From NCBI RefSeq assembly GCF_004028095.1, contig NZ_SBHM01000010.1, forward strand, positions 1-64,000: a stretch of DNA of 64,000 bases, given 5' to 3'. A model generated the notes under the pieces. It did not search any database, was not told where the DNA came from, and saw only the letters and a list, made by a program, of their open reading frames with translations. Origin of the DNA: Paenarthrobacter ureafaciens. GTDB lineage: Bacteria; Actinomycetota; Actinomycetes; Actinomycetales; Micrococcaceae. The stretch's first letter is position 1. The number at the start of each line of letters is the position of its first letter. Shown here one piece after another: positions 34,585 to 44,291 of this stretch. Made by a program: the position numbers and the translations under genes.

Positions 34585-35715
34585 ATGGCCAGCATCTCTA
34601 CACGACCCAAAAAGGACGGTTCCCAGTCCTTTATGGTCCGCTGGCGGGACCCCAAAACAGGCAAGGCCCAAGGGCTCACTTTCGTCTCTCATTCTGAAGC
34701 CGAAACGCTCAAGCGATTGCTCGATGCCAACGGCCAGAACTTCGAAGTAGCCCAACACGCGATCCTCGAAAACTCCAAGCGAGTGCCGACCGTTGCCGAG
34801 GTGATCCAGGAACACATCGACCTTCTCGTTCGCCCCTCCAGCGGCACCGTGAAGACGTATCAGACCATGCTGGATCTGCATGTGAAGAAGGTCATCGGCG
34901 GGTTGCCCGTCGACAAACTCGACTACCGAGCGATTGCGTTCTGGGTGAAGTCCATGATGGCCAAAGGCCGTTCGCCAAAGACGATCAAGAACGTGCATGG
35001 CCTGATCTCGGCTTCCATGAACACTGCAGAAATGCTCGGCTACATCACACGAAATCCTTGCCGCGGTGTGCAGCTGCCGAGCGTGGAGAAGGCCGAGGAC
35101 GAGATGATGTTCCTCACCCATGCGGAATTCGGCCTGATCATGGAGAGCATGGGGGAGCGGTACCGAGACTTTACGAACTTCCTGGTGATGACCGGTACGC
35201 GGTTTGGTGAAGCCACGGCGTTGACCGTGGCGGACATTGATCTGCTAGGAAAACCGGCGACCGCCCGCATCAACAAGGCTTGGAAGCGGGATGGGCAGAA
35301 CCAGTTCTACATCGGGCCGACCAAAACGGGGGCAGGGAAGCGGACCATCGGGCTGAACCCTGCCCTGGTGGACCTGTTGGTTCCGTTGGTTGCTGGCCGG
35401 CCGAGTAGCGACCTGCTGTTTGCGACGCCCAAGGGGGAACGGATCATTCACAAGCTCTACTGGCACCATTACTGGGTGCCGGCGGTGAAGGCTGCCCAGC
35501 TTCGTGGGCTGCGGAAGGATCCTCGGATTCACGATCTGCGGCATACGCATGCGTCGTGGTTGATTCAGGACGGGGTGCCGATCTTCACGATCTCCCGGAG
35601 GCTGGGGCACGCTTCGATGAAAACAACTGAGCAGGTCTATGGACACCTCATGCCGGAGGCGCTGCAGGTTGGTGCAGATGCGACGGAGCGGCAGGTCGCG
35701 GCGTTTATGCGATGA
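34585..35715 (+). CDS. int: Tyrosine-type site-specific integrase
   Basis: 376 residues from ATG 34585 (MASISTRPKKDG). An N-terminal arm-binding domain is followed by a SAM-like core-binding domain and the catalytic domain. The catalytic residues are present: Arg in TGTRFGEATAL, HxxR in HDLRHTHASWL, and His/Tyr in LGHASMKTTEQVYGHL. It recombines the element into tRNA-Leu. Same strand as the tRNA. All catalytic residues are intact, so it may still be active. Confidence 0.94.
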   Translation: MASISTRPKKDGSQSFMVRWRDPKTGKAQGLTFVSHSEAETLKRLLDANGQNFEVAQHAILENSKRVPTVAEVIQEHIDLLVRPSSGTVKTYQTMLDLHVKKVIGGLPVDKLDYRAIAFWVKSMMAKGRSPKTIKNVHGLISASMNTAEMLGYITRNPCRGVQLPSVEKAEDEMMFLTHAEFGLIMESMGERYRDFTNFLVMTGTRFGEATALTVADIDLLGKPATARINKAWKRDGQNQFYIGPTKTGAGKRTIGLNPALVDLLVPLVAGRPSSDLLFATPKGERIIHKLYWHHYWVPAVKAAQLRGLRKDPRIHDLRHTHASWLIQDGVPIFTISRRLGHASMKTTEQVYGHLMPEALQVGADATERQVAAFMR

Positions 35716-35730
35716 TGCTGTTCTGGTCTC

Positions 35731-35997
35731 TCAGGACACGAGACGGCTGCGTGCCCGTGTGCCGATGAGCCTCGTGTTGGCCTGAGTGGGGCCTTGCGCT
35801 GCCGATGATGGTTGTGACGTTGGCAGGATCTCGCTGAGCCTGGCTATCTCCGCGATGTGCTCCGACGTAAACACGATCTTGCCTTTGCCCCAGCAAGCGT
35901 GCGGGAAGCGTCCGGAAGCAGCGCCGGCACGAAGCCAGCCCTCGCTGCAGCGCATGAGGGTCGCAGCTTCTGCGGGGTCGAAAAATTCCAAATTCAT
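35731..35997 (-). CDS. xis: Excisionase-like helix-turn-helix protein
   Basis: 88 residues from ATG 35997, with GAGG upstream on the coding strand. DPAEAATLMRCSEGWLR is a winged-helix/MerR-like recognition motif as in AlpA/Xis proteins, and FPHACWGKGKIVFTSEHI follows the wing. It is convergent with the integrase, ending 15 bases after it. Its role as the recombination directionality factor is inferred from context. Confidence 0.65.
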   Translation of the reverse strand: MNLEFFDPAEAATLMRCSEGWLRAGAASGRFPHACWGKGKIVFTSEHIAEIARLSEILPTSQPSSAAQGPTQANTRLIGTRARSRLVS

Positions 35998-36830
35998 CTC
36001 AAACCTCGTCGTTGGTTCACCTTGGCTGTTCATTCTCTTGACGGCCTAAGGAAACATGACGAAACGGAAGGTAGCGAGTGTCGTCTCACCAACGGAGGCA
36101 TAGATGCGACCTGAGCGAACGGTTGCACGTGTCCATCACTCACACATTGCGAGGGAAAACAGATGGGAGGGGCAGTGGGCCGTGAACGCCTTCCAGGGGC
36201 TGGACTGGCCCATAAGCGCGACCTGCAAGACTAAAGGAGCTAAGGCCAGGCCCGGAATACTCCTCAAACACCCAGAAATTGCCGGGACAATAGCTGTAGT
36301 GATTCCCTAACTCTTGTCTTGTAGAGTCGAGCTCCGCCGATCCTCGGCCTTCCGCCTCGACGCTAGCCTTCTCGTCAGTCATAGAGATAGGCGGCGCTTC
36401 GCCACTAGACACCGCCTGCATTGACAAGCGGGGCTCAGGATCGCCAACTTTCCGTGACGGCGTCTTCCACGGCATCGACGAGCCGCCCTTAGTCGAAGTT
36501 AACTCGAGCGGCAGCCGGCGGACTCTCGGACTTAGTGCTTCGACATGGAGCTTTGTCGAGCCAAGACATTTCATTTGTGAATCTCCAGCAATTTGGAGCA
36601 CTCTGGAAAGTCGCTCACAGCCACGCTAAGGGCGTTTGGGAGTCTAATCCACGCGAACACCACAAGTCCGCCTAGCTCCCGCCTGTGGAGGACAGGGCAT
36701 TGATATGCCGTCCACGTGCCGGCCCGAACAGCTGTTGAGGCAGCAAGCATTCTTGCTGCCCGTGCAGCGGTAAGTTCGCAGTCAGGTCTGCTAGCAGTTC
36801 TCCTCGGACGCTGATCAGGTGGGCCATTCG
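35998..36830. other. Region without a convincing gene
   Basis: Open frames here (for example minus 36140-36601) show no motif, no good ribosome site and no recognisable family. An inverted repeat GGCAGCAAG/CTTGCTGCC lies at 36739-36760, about 70 bases past the STAND gene's stop, possibly a weak terminator. Nothing else is seen. Confidence 0.4.
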
Positions 36831-39062
36831 TTAGAAGTGATCAAAGTATCTCTCGATTACCTCATCACTTTCGTCCAAACGTTCTGTAAATCTCTCTTGT
36901 CGATGTTCTTGCGCCTCAGTCGAGGCAATCTCATCTCGTTCCCTATCTAGTTGCATGGCTTCTTCAAGGTATTCATCAAGATCTGAAGTACCGAAATCTC
37001 CGCTGAGTGACACGAGCTCTTCGAGGTAGGGTGGTGTTGGATGCCACCTTGCCAGTTCGGCGTGCACATGCTTCCGAAATTTGTCCGCAAAGGCCTGATC
37101 GTATGGGTATGACCCATCCTGATGTAGTAGCCGTCCAAGGAGTAGCCAATCGTCTGTTTCCGAAGGATTCGTCTTGATCCATGTTTCCAGCTGGCTCTCA
37201 GCACGCTCGGGAAAGAATGTGCGGATAGAATGACTTCCGAAAATTAGTTCGTAAGCCGCAGATTTATCGCCCTTGCCGCGCACCCATCGTTCTACCAATC
37301 TTTTGGCAACGGACTTGATCCAAGAATTCTTTGGCCGCCATTTGGCGGGAAGTTTAGTTATGAACGCAAGTCGCACTTCACGGCTTTGAGTGCTTGAATC
37401 ATAGTAGTCTTTTCGAGGTTGCAGAGGTGTGGATGTAAAGCACCTCTTTATCGCCTTTACGAAATCCTTGCTGACTGATTCGTGTAAAACCCTGTCTCGT
37501 GTGCGGCTTGAAGACGCCCGGTCGAGGACAGTAATCGACGCCGCCGTTCTTGACCAGAGATTTTCAACCTGTTCGAAGTGGGTGGCCGAATGCAATAGGT
37601 TGGCTTGCAGCTCAGGCTCGCGACGAAGCTCGTTGAGTACAAAGTCAACGATGGAGGGATTGTCGTAAGACACCACGATGCCACGATGATCCTTGTCGAA
37701 ACGGAGGAAAGTGCCTTCCATCGTGTCCATGGCACGGCGAAACTCTGTTGGTGAGTACGGAACTGCGAGCAAGTGGCACAGGCGTCGATGCGCTTTCTGC
37801 AGCGCTGTTAGTTCAACCGAGGCCCCGAAGGAGGCGAGTACATACAGGAGGGCCCGTTCCATCTCCGTCAGATGTACTTCAAAACTCTGGGTCCATAAGC
37901 TCGATGGATCATCCAAGGCGGCGATGAACTGATCAATCCACGAAACCCCTGGTTCGATTGCGGCATTGATCTTGGCGCCATACTCGATCAATCGAGGACT
38001 GTAATTTGGGTGGTCTACAATTCGTCGCCATCCTCCATTCGACAGCGCGAGTAGCGATGAACGGTCAATACCAGAATTCCAGGGATGGTTATATAGTATT
38101 CTTGCTTTATCATTTCTACCGTAGTCGCTAAGCTGAAGAATATACTTTCCGCGTTTGTTGACCGACCTCACTTTTGCGTAAGCTCGCTCAGCATCGCGGA
38201 GAATATACTCTCGAGTTGTCAGGACTATACGCTTCGACTTTAACTCTCGAACGCGATCAATGAAGTCAGCCAAACGTGCATCCTCATTTTTTCCCATGCG
38301 CTCTGAGAATGATAGCTGTCCCAGAAAATCGTCGTAAAAGAATATTTGCGCACGGCTAGATTCTAAAGCAGACCACGCTTCATCTATGTCGGCCGAGATT
38401 TCCACAATTTCAAATCCCCGGGTCATGTGATCTGCCAGGAGCATGTGGGATAGGACGGTTTTGCCGATACCTGGTTGGCCCGCTATCAGGCACACTTTCT
38501 CGCGCTCAAGGATATCACTTGCCTCCTCAAATGATTTAGCCCCTACGTATTGGCCGATTGTTCGATCGATGCGCCGGCGAAGCGCCTCGGAACGGTTCAG
38601 TAGATCGGCGTGAGTTGCCCAAAAGAGTTCAGTTCCGGTGGAGAGCCAGAGTTTTACATGCTTGCGCTCAACCAGACTATGTCGATCAAGCAGCTGATCG
38701 AGGTCGGAACCGGATAAAATGTCTTGCGCAGACTGGATCCAATCAGATAGGTCGCTGTATATAAGGTCTTTCTGATTCAGCGTTAGCATTTGGGACGTGG
38801 CAAATAGGTATCGAGCCGGCTTCAGCGCTGCCAATTTGGGGCGTTCCTTCTTTGCGGACGCCCTCAGCTGAGCAAACGTGGAATCCATGTAGTGCTTACA
38901 CTGAGCTATGCCGAGGCTGCCGCTTACTTCTTTCCAGCGCAGGTCCACACCCCCATCGGCCCCGCGGCCGAATCTTTCAATCGGTCTTTCCAACTCGGCA
39001 GCCAGAAGATCGGCAGCAATCTCTTCGAAGTCGATATCGGTCATTGACCGCCAATTGCGCAT
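36831..39062 (-). CDS. Mrr-like nuclease fused to a STAND-type NTPase (nSTAND3-like)
   Basis: 743 residues from ATG 39062 (a second ATG at 39044 is possible; neither has a clear ribosome site). Residues 1-110 resemble an Mrr/PD-(D/E)XK nuclease: FGRGADGGVDLR then IAQCKHYM. The NTPase has Walker A AGQPGIGKTVLSH and Walker B-like IFFYDDFLGQ, with FEIVEISADIDEAW typical of novel STAND 3. The rest is helical and probably senses a trigger. This architecture is typical of anti-phage Avs-like proteins. The gene is AT-richer than its surroundings, a sign of transfer. Ligand and activity are unknown. Confidence 0.75.
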   Translation of the reverse strand: MRNWRSMTDIDFEEIAADLLAAELERPIERFGRGADGGVDLRWKEVSGSLGIAQCKHYMDSTFAQLRASAKKERPKLAALKPARYLFATSQMLTLNQKDLIYSDLSDWIQSAQDILSGSDLDQLLDRHSLVERKHVKLWLSTGTELFWATHADLLNRSEALRRRIDRTIGQYVGAKSFEEASDILEREKVCLIAGQPGIGKTVLSHMLLADHMTRGFEIVEISADIDEAWSALESSRAQIFFYDDFLGQLSFSERMGKNEDARLADFIDRVRELKSKRIVLTTREYILRDAERAYAKVRSVNKRGKYILQLSDYGRNDKARILYNHPWNSGIDRSSLLALSNGGWRRIVDHPNYSPRLIEYGAKINAAIEPGVSWIDQFIAALDDPSSLWTQSFEVHLTEMERALLYVLASFGASVELTALQKAHRRLCHLLAVPYSPTEFRRAMDTMEGTFLRFDKDHRGIVVSYDNPSIVDFVLNELRREPELQANLLHSATHFEQVENLWSRTAASITVLDRASSSRTRDRVLHESVSKDFVKAIKRCFTSTPLQPRKDYYDSSTQSREVRLAFITKLPAKWRPKNSWIKSVAKRLVERWVRGKGDKSAAYELIFGSHSIRTFFPERAESQLETWIKTNPSETDDWLLLGRLLHQDGSYPYDQAFADKFRKHVHAELARWHPTPPYLEELVSLSGDFGTSDLDEYLEEAMQLDRERDEIASTEAQEHRQERFTERLDESDEVIERYFDHF

Positions 39063-39344
39063 AGATCAAGTTTGGCAGAGGACTAGCTGGGTGTTTTTCA
39101 GCAACTCACCACAGTTGTGTGGTCACCCTCAGGACGATGCCAGTGTTGAGATCGATATAGCAAGAGCGGGATCTAGTTGACTCTTAGACGTAGCTGCATT
39201 ATGGGTCGACCATCAGAAGGCGTCCGTCGTAGGGGTCTCCGGGTGACATCCTTCGAGCTGGGTCGCGGGGACCACGTTGAAGGTCCGGAGATGATCATCT
39301 CCGTGCTTGCTGTGCAAGCATGCCGCTCGATAAAGTGCGGAGAT

Positions 39345-40214
39345 CTATTCGAGGGACTTGACCCGCTCGACGGCGACCGGCAAAGTGGCTAGGGCGCTAT
39401 GTAATGCCAACCGTGCACTGCCAAATTCACTCGCAGAAGTCATTTTTGGCGGCAAGCGTATGGGTTTGTTGTCAAGAGGCCATATCGGCCGAGCTGGTGT
39501 GGACTCGACAGCTGCTTGAGAGCTGAGGCCGATGGCCCTCCGCTGTAAAGCGTTCCAGTTGATGTTCGGCCGGAAGAACTGTTGGATGAAGTAAACGCCT
39601 TGAACGGCGAAGGACGAGCTGGACATGTTGCTTGTTCCAAGAACAGTTTGAGGATCCGCCACCGAACCTGCTGGAATGAACAGTCTGGGTTGATGCCAGA
39701 GGGAGATGGCGGCGAAGCGTGAATCAGTAATTCCTAAGTAGAGCCGCGCCGACACAGGCGGCTTCTGCGTCCGTTTAAAGGAGGTGTAATCCTCGTCGAT
39801 AAAAGCTCGGTCCCTTGAGTCTTGGTATAAGTCGTACATCAGAAAACACTTGTGGGCCCATGCTGCTAGACATGCTTTGTCCTCACGGCCGAGAACAGAG
39901 TTTTGGCGGCTGGCAAGCTGCTTTACTATCGGCCGCACTTTCCCCTCAAGGTCCGACATCCAACCATTATTGCAGGCGGCGCAGACCGCTTTGACGGTTA
40001 CCTCGTGTAAGTTGGGTGCCTTCTTTCCCCGTTGTTCCAGCACCTCGACAAACTTGCCCTGGGCATTCTTCCTGACCACTAGCTCCGGAGCGCTGGACTG
40101 ATAGGAACCTGCTCGGCTTATAAAGGAATCCGGACCGGAGAACTGCCGGAGCCACTACGGGAACACATGCTCCCGAGTTAATGGCACCCCGCCACAGAAG
40201 ACACAAGCTCTCAT
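39345..40214 (-). pseudogene. HNH-type endonuclease-like gene with an in-frame TAG
   Basis: From ATG 40214 the frame reads RACVFCGGVPLTREHVFP, then TAG at 40155-40157, then continues open as WLRQFSGP to the stop at 39345 (about 289 codons). The CxxC with TREHVFP before the stop and CAACNNGWMSDLE after it are two halves of one zinc-bound HNH-like fold. Families of this kind have Gln or another residue where the stop is, so a CAG to TAG change is likely. A shorter protein could start at 40079. No strong ribosome site precedes 40214. Confidence 0.7.
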
Positions 40215-40705
40215 GAAAAGAGACTAAACTAAAGCCGGTCTACTTCATGCGTTGCCGCCCCTCATCTCACTCGTGTTGTCCGCACCCTTAGAGCGGAAGG
40301 TACGGCGCGCCCGGGGCATACTCGCTTCAAGCCGTACGGTGCTCGCTGTGCATCCAGGGAGTGCGTAGGTGGAAAACTTCAACGACCACGAATGCGGGCA
40401 CCACGCGCGACCCGGCCTACGTTCTGGGATAACCCCGGTTCGCATCGATTTCGTTGGTCTCGGCTGTTCCATGTCGCGTATTGCTCCGGGGTTGCTTAGC
40501 TTCGCCTCGAGAGCAATGTACGAGAATCATTCCTGCTTGCCTCTCGTTACTGAAAGAAGTAGAGCCAATTCTTGGCAGCTCAGGCTTCCTCTGGACATGT
40601 CCAGAGCCGGGGAGTTCAATGGACATGAGGGTTCGGAGTGGCTCAGTGGGCGCCGTTAGCGTCGGGCACCACCGAACCGACGGAAAACGCATCACTGGGG
40701 ATGCC
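40215..40705. other. Intergenic region ahead of the protease/7TM operon
   Basis: No open frame here has a recognisable motif. The 12-mer GGTACGGCGCGC occurs at 40299-40310 and again at 44220-44231, before the second XRE gene. Promoters for the operon at 40706 should be here. Confidence 0.4.
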
Positions 40706-41197
40706 ATGAGCAACGAGTCATATCTCTCAGGAAAATCGCCGGCGGAACGCGCTGCGAATGCCTTTGATGCGCTAAGCCTTCCTACGCACTTGAATCTGGA
40801 ACGCCTGGTCGGTGTGGTCGAAGGAGTCCGGCATCGAACTATAGAGATCGAGACCGCGGGATTCTTGAACGGAGGATCGGTGTGCGGGCTCTGGCTTTCG
40901 ACGGATGAGGTCGAAATCATCCTGCATGCAGCCAGCCCGTCTGGCTTGCACCGACAGCAGTTCGTGCTTCACGAGCTGGGGCATATGGTACTGCGGCACG
41001 ACGAGCTCGTCGTGCCCTTGGACTACGTCGGCGTTCTATTCCCAAACCTCCCCGCTAGTTTGGTCCGTCGCGTCTTGGCCCGTACCAGCTTCAGTGATGA
41101 GTTGGAGGCGGCCGCAGAATCGCTCGCCGACCTCTTCGCCGCAGCGATAAGAAATAGTGCACGGGAACCACGGTCCTTCGAGAGAGTGTTCGGATGA
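40706..41197 (+). CDS. ImmA/IrrE-like zinc metalloprotease
   Basis: 163 residues from ATG 40706. The zinc site is FVLHELGHMVLRHDE (HExxH). Upstream the protein is helical (AERAANAFDALSL). The C-terminal acidic helix ELEAAAESLADLFAAA includes the likely third ligand Glu. ImmA-like proteases cleave HTH repressors in mobile elements. It is the first gene of an operon, overlapping the 7TM gene by four bases. The substrate may be the XRE protein at 42207, by analogy only. Confidence 0.72.
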   Translation: MSNESYLSGKSPAERAANAFDALSLPTHLNLERLVGVVEGVRHRTIEIETAGFLNGGSVCGLWLSTDEVEIILHAASPSGLHRQQFVLHELGHMVLRHDELVVPLDYVGVLFPNLPASLVRRVLARTSFSDELEAAAESLADLFAAAIRNSAREPRSFERVFG

Positions 41198-42210
41198 TTC
41201 AGGTTGCGGCGACGGTGTTAATTTGGCTGCTTGTAGCCTGTCTGCTGCCAGGAACTCGTCGACGGCGGGACCATAGCGTGTTGACTGCGGCCATCACGAT
41301 TGCTGTGGCACTCACGCTGAATATCGACCAGGTCTATTCGAGTCTTGACGCAGCGTTCGGCGGCCGCAACTACGCAGACCTTCTGGCAAATATTTCCATG
41401 GTCGTTGGCATCTACTTTCTCTCCAGGGCAATTATCCGGGCAGCGACTCCGGACGATGTGGGAGAGAGGCGAGACACGCCAGGCGTTATTCTCCTTGGCA
41501 TCGTGATTCTGGGGCTCTCGCTCAGCTTCAGCTTCATCTCTACGCATGGAAGCTCGACGCGTTTCATGCTGGACTATGGCGATCAGTTCCCAGCTGCGTC
41601 GTACTCGGCGATCCAGTTCGTCTATATCGGTTACGTGGTCAGTGTCACCGGAGCTACGTGCTTCCGGTTCCACAACGACATGTCGAGGCCCTACTACCGC
41701 CTGTCCTTCACGCTTATTGGAATTGGCTGTGCTCTCGCCGTGCTGCTTGTAGCGCTTGTGCTGGCCATGGACCTACTTCACTTGCAAGGGCAGCTGGCTG
41801 CCATGCGCGCAGTATCGCCTGCATACGATGCGACGGTGATTGCTGCCATGGCGTTCCTTTGCCTGGGCCTGGCAATCCCGCCTGTTGCACGGCGGATAAT
41901 CCGCCTCAAAGAGTCCGAGACCCAGGATGAGTTGGTTCGCGGGCTCAGCGGAGTCTGGGAAAAGACAGCTGGGATTAGGCAAGACGTGCGCCTGCAGCTC
42001 GGCGTCGAAACACTAAGGCAGCAGGACCCAGCACGCAAACTGCACAGGATGCTCGTGGAGGTGCAGGACGCCCTTCTCGTTGAGCCAGGATTAGCCAGCT
42101 CCTTGGATATCCGCGAGCTTAGAGTATTGAGTGCTGTCGAGAATTATCTGGCTGGACCGATTGACCATGGAACAAAGATGCGGAAGGCAAGAGGGGAGCG
42201 GGCGCTATGA
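41194..42210 (+). CDS. Seven-TM MAB_1171c-like membrane protein
   Basis: 338 residues from ATG 41194, overlapping the protease stop. About seven hydrophobic segments fill residues 1-240. A soluble tail of about 100 residues follows (DELVRGLSGVWEKTAGIRQDV). The layout and its company with a protease and an HTH protein fit the MAB_1171c family of putative transporters. A receptor role is equally possible. The start of the next gene overlaps its stop (ATGA). Confidence 0.65.
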   Translation: MIQVAATVLIWLLVACLLPGTRRRRDHSVLTAAITIAVALTLNIDQVYSSLDAAFGGRNYADLLANISMVVGIYFLSRAIIRAATPDDVGERRDTPGVILLGIVILGLSLSFSFISTHGSSTRFMLDYGDQFPAASYSAIQFVYIGYVVSVTGATCFRFHNDMSRPYYRLSFTLIGIGCALAVLLVALVLAMDLLHLQGQLAAMRAVSPAYDATVIAAMAFLCLGLAIPPVARRIIRLKESETQDELVRGLSGVWEKTAGIRQDVRLQLGVETLRQQDPARKLHRMLVEVQDALLVEPGLASSLDIRELRVLSAVENYLAGPIDHGTKMRKARGERAL

Positions 42211-42641
42211 CGGATGATGGCGCCAACGTCTCCGAGACGCCGCAGTCCAAGTTGGCCCGGAAGCTCAACTTGCTCCTCGATCTCTATGAAGCAGATAGCG
42301 CAGAGACTCTGACCTACCCAAAGATCAATAGGCACATGAGTCAGCGGGGAACCCCGCTATCGCGATCTCGTTGGGCTTACATGCGCAGTGGAGAAAGTTC
42401 ACTGGCTACCGATGCGGCACTGCTAAGAAATCTGGCTGAGTTCTTCGGGGTGGACCGCGACTACCTCCTCGACGATGCAGGGGAGATTCCGCGGCTAGTG
42501 GACGCGCAGTTGGAGCTTCTTCGGGCCTTGCGGGAGTCGCGAGTGCGCAATTTCGCCGCCCGACAGCTGCAAGGGATTTCTCCCGAAACGTTGGAGAAGC
42601 TCCGCCAGGTGATCGACGACCGAAGGAAGCAGAAGGGGTAG
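42207..42641 (+). CDS. XRE-type regulator, copy 1
   Basis: 144 residues from ATG 42207, overlapping the previous stop. The N-terminal half has a helix-turn-helix layout (LTYPKINRHMSQRGTPLSRSRWAYMR). The C-terminal end, QLELLRALRESRVRNFAARQL then ISPETLEKLRQVID, is shared with copy 2 at 44292. It is therefore a paralogue pair. In this setting it could be the protease's target and the switch regulator; that is inference. Confidence 0.72.
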   Translation: MTDDGANVSETPQSKLARKLNLLLDLYEADSAETLTYPKINRHMSQRGTPLSRSRWAYMRSGESSLATDAALLRNLAEFFGVDRDYLLDDAGEIPRLVDAQLELLRALRESRVRNFAARQLQGISPETLEKLRQVIDDRRKQKG

Positions 42642-42645
42642 AACG

Positions 42646-43896
42646 GTGTCGGTGACAAATAGGCAGCTAGCCGTCGATGCTGGACTGACGATGGGATGGG
42701 TCACGCTCCTGGCGGGTCTGTGTGGATCTGCGTACTTTGCACGCAGAGTAGTCGTACCCAAATACGGCCGTCGCGAGGACCTTTCCATTCGGTCGGTGTA
42801 CCCCGGCAGCGATGGGCAACTTTTCATTGAACTGCCGGCAACCAACCACACCAAGGCTGCTGGACGACACAGCTTATGGTTTGCGCAGGGGGCCGGCCAT
42901 GCGTGCTTGGGTCCAGTGGTTGAAACCAGCGAGGACAGAGGCTCACTCACCCGCGTGGTGGAGCGCGTGGACTCCGGAAACCTCGCACAAGCGGCGGCAG
43001 GGATCTGGAGTGGTTACGTCTACTCCGAACCCGAACAACTAGGCCTGCCGTACCGAGACGTTGAGATTACCGTCGACGACGGCGTGGCTCCGGCCTGGAG
43101 GTTCGACTCACCTCCTTCTGACAGGGCTGGGACGTGGGCGATCCATATCCACGGAATGGGGGGCAGGAGAGCTGGTTGTCTTCGAGGCATACCAGTCGCC
43201 AGACGTCTGGGACTGACCTCGCTGGTTGTCTCGTTCCGAAATGACGGCGACGCACCGCCGTCGTGCGATAAGCGGTACCGACTCGGCGAAACCGAGTGGC
43301 GCGACGTCGAAGCGGCTATCAATTATGCCGTTGCCGAAGGCGCTGAGCGCATCGTGATCTTCGGGTGGTCATTGGGCGCGGCCTTAGCCCTACGAGCGGC
43401 AGCCCTTTCAGCGCACGCTCCTCGAATAGTGGGGATGGTTCTCGACGCCCCTGTCTTCGATTGGCGGACAACCCTGCGCGCCAACGCCAAGGCCGCCGGG
43501 CTGCCTCGCCCGATCGTGCAGTTGGGGTTCGCCATCCTTCAGTCCAAAGCTCTTCGTTGGGTGACCGGTCTTGCTGAACCGATATGCCTAGATACCTTGG
43601 ACTGGCTGGCGCGGGCGTCGGAGCTGAAGAAGCCGATCCTGATCCTCCATGGCAGGAAGGATGACACCACCCCGTTCGAAGCATCCGAAAGGGCTGCGAC
43701 GGTGCGGCCCGACCTCGTCAGCTTGGTGGAGTTTGAGTCCGTCGGCCACTCCCTCGAGTGGAATTTCGACCCTGATAAGTGGGAGCACTCCGTTGAGAAC
43801 TGGTTCCACGGCCTCGCGTTGGCTGGCACTAGTCCTGAACAAGCGGTGGCGTCGCAGGAGGCATTTGCACGGAGTATTGGTCGGCCAACTCGATGA
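42646..43896 (+). CDS. Alpha/beta hydrolase with N-terminal anchor
   Basis: 416 residues from GTG 42646, with AAGGGG upstream. One hydrophobic segment lies near the N-terminus (MGWVTLLAGLCGSAYFA). Nucleophile elbow GWSLGAALAL (Ser), acid in ILHGRKDDTTPFEAS (Asp), His in SVGHSLEWN: a complete catalytic triad. The oxyanion region HIHGMGGRR precedes it. The substrate is unknown. It is the fourth gene of the operon; the end overlaps an antisense winged-helix gene by 68 bases. Confidence 0.78.
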   Translation: MSVTNRQLAVDAGLTMGWVTLLAGLCGSAYFARRVVVPKYGRREDLSIRSVYPGSDGQLFIELPATNHTKAAGRHSLWFAQGAGHACLGPVVETSEDRGSLTRVVERVDSGNLAQAAAGIWSGYVYSEPEQLGLPYRDVEITVDDGVAPAWRFDSPPSDRAGTWAIHIHGMGGRRAGCLRGIPVARRLGLTSLVVSFRNDGDAPPSCDKRYRLGETEWRDVEAAINYAVAEGAERIVIFGWSLGAALALRAAALSAHAPRIVGMVLDAPVFDWRTTLRANAKAAGLPRPIVQLGFAILQSKALRWVTGLAEPICLDTLDWLARASELKKPILILHGRKDDTTPFEASERAATVRPDLVSLVEFESVGHSLEWNFDPDKWEHSVENWFHGLALAGTSPEQAVASQEAFARSIGRPTR

Positions 43897-44110
43897 GCAG
43901 GCTCTCAATAAGCGCGGGCCGAGCAGCGAAGCGCTCACCGTCCAAGTCATGAACGAGGCCGGCTATTTCGAGGAGCTTGAGATGACGTCGAATGGTGGCC
44001 TTCGAAGTCTGGAGCTCTGAAGCCAAGACGGTACGGGTGGCCGGCCCGCTCCTTATCAAGAAGCGGAGTATCTGGGTGCGTGTTCGGTTCATCAGGATGG
44101 ATGTCGACAT
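43829..44110 (-). CDS. Winged-helix (ArsR-like) regulator, copy 1
   Basis: 93 residues from ATG 44110 (a second ATG at 44092). NRTRTQILRFLIRSGPATR then TSKATIRRHLKLLEIAGLV is a winged helix-turn-helix, similar to copy 2 at 44749-45072 (NRARNEILRFLTTFGPATR). It is antisense and convergent to the hydrolase end. No metal-binding Cys is seen, so a metal sensor is unlikely. Confidence 0.6.
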   Translation of the reverse strand: MSTSILMNRTRTQILRFLIRSGPATRTVLASELQTSKATIRRHLKLLEIAGLVHDLDGERFAARPALIESLLIELADQYSVQMPPATPPLVQD

Positions 44111-44291
44111 GCAAACCGCGGCTCGGAGTGAAAAGGTTGATTGCTGTAGACGGGTCTACAGCACTAGGATACGCCTGCAGTCATCCGTACAACAGATTCA
44201 AACTGCAATTGATTGTGTCGGTACGGCGCGCGCGGAATACTGATGGCGAAGGAGCCATGTTCCTGGGAGGTAGTCGATCGGAAGGTGGAGC

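Noticed and set aside
36140..36601. Minus-strand open frame of 153 codons
   Set aside because: No motif, no ribosome site and no recognisable family; kept as non-coding.
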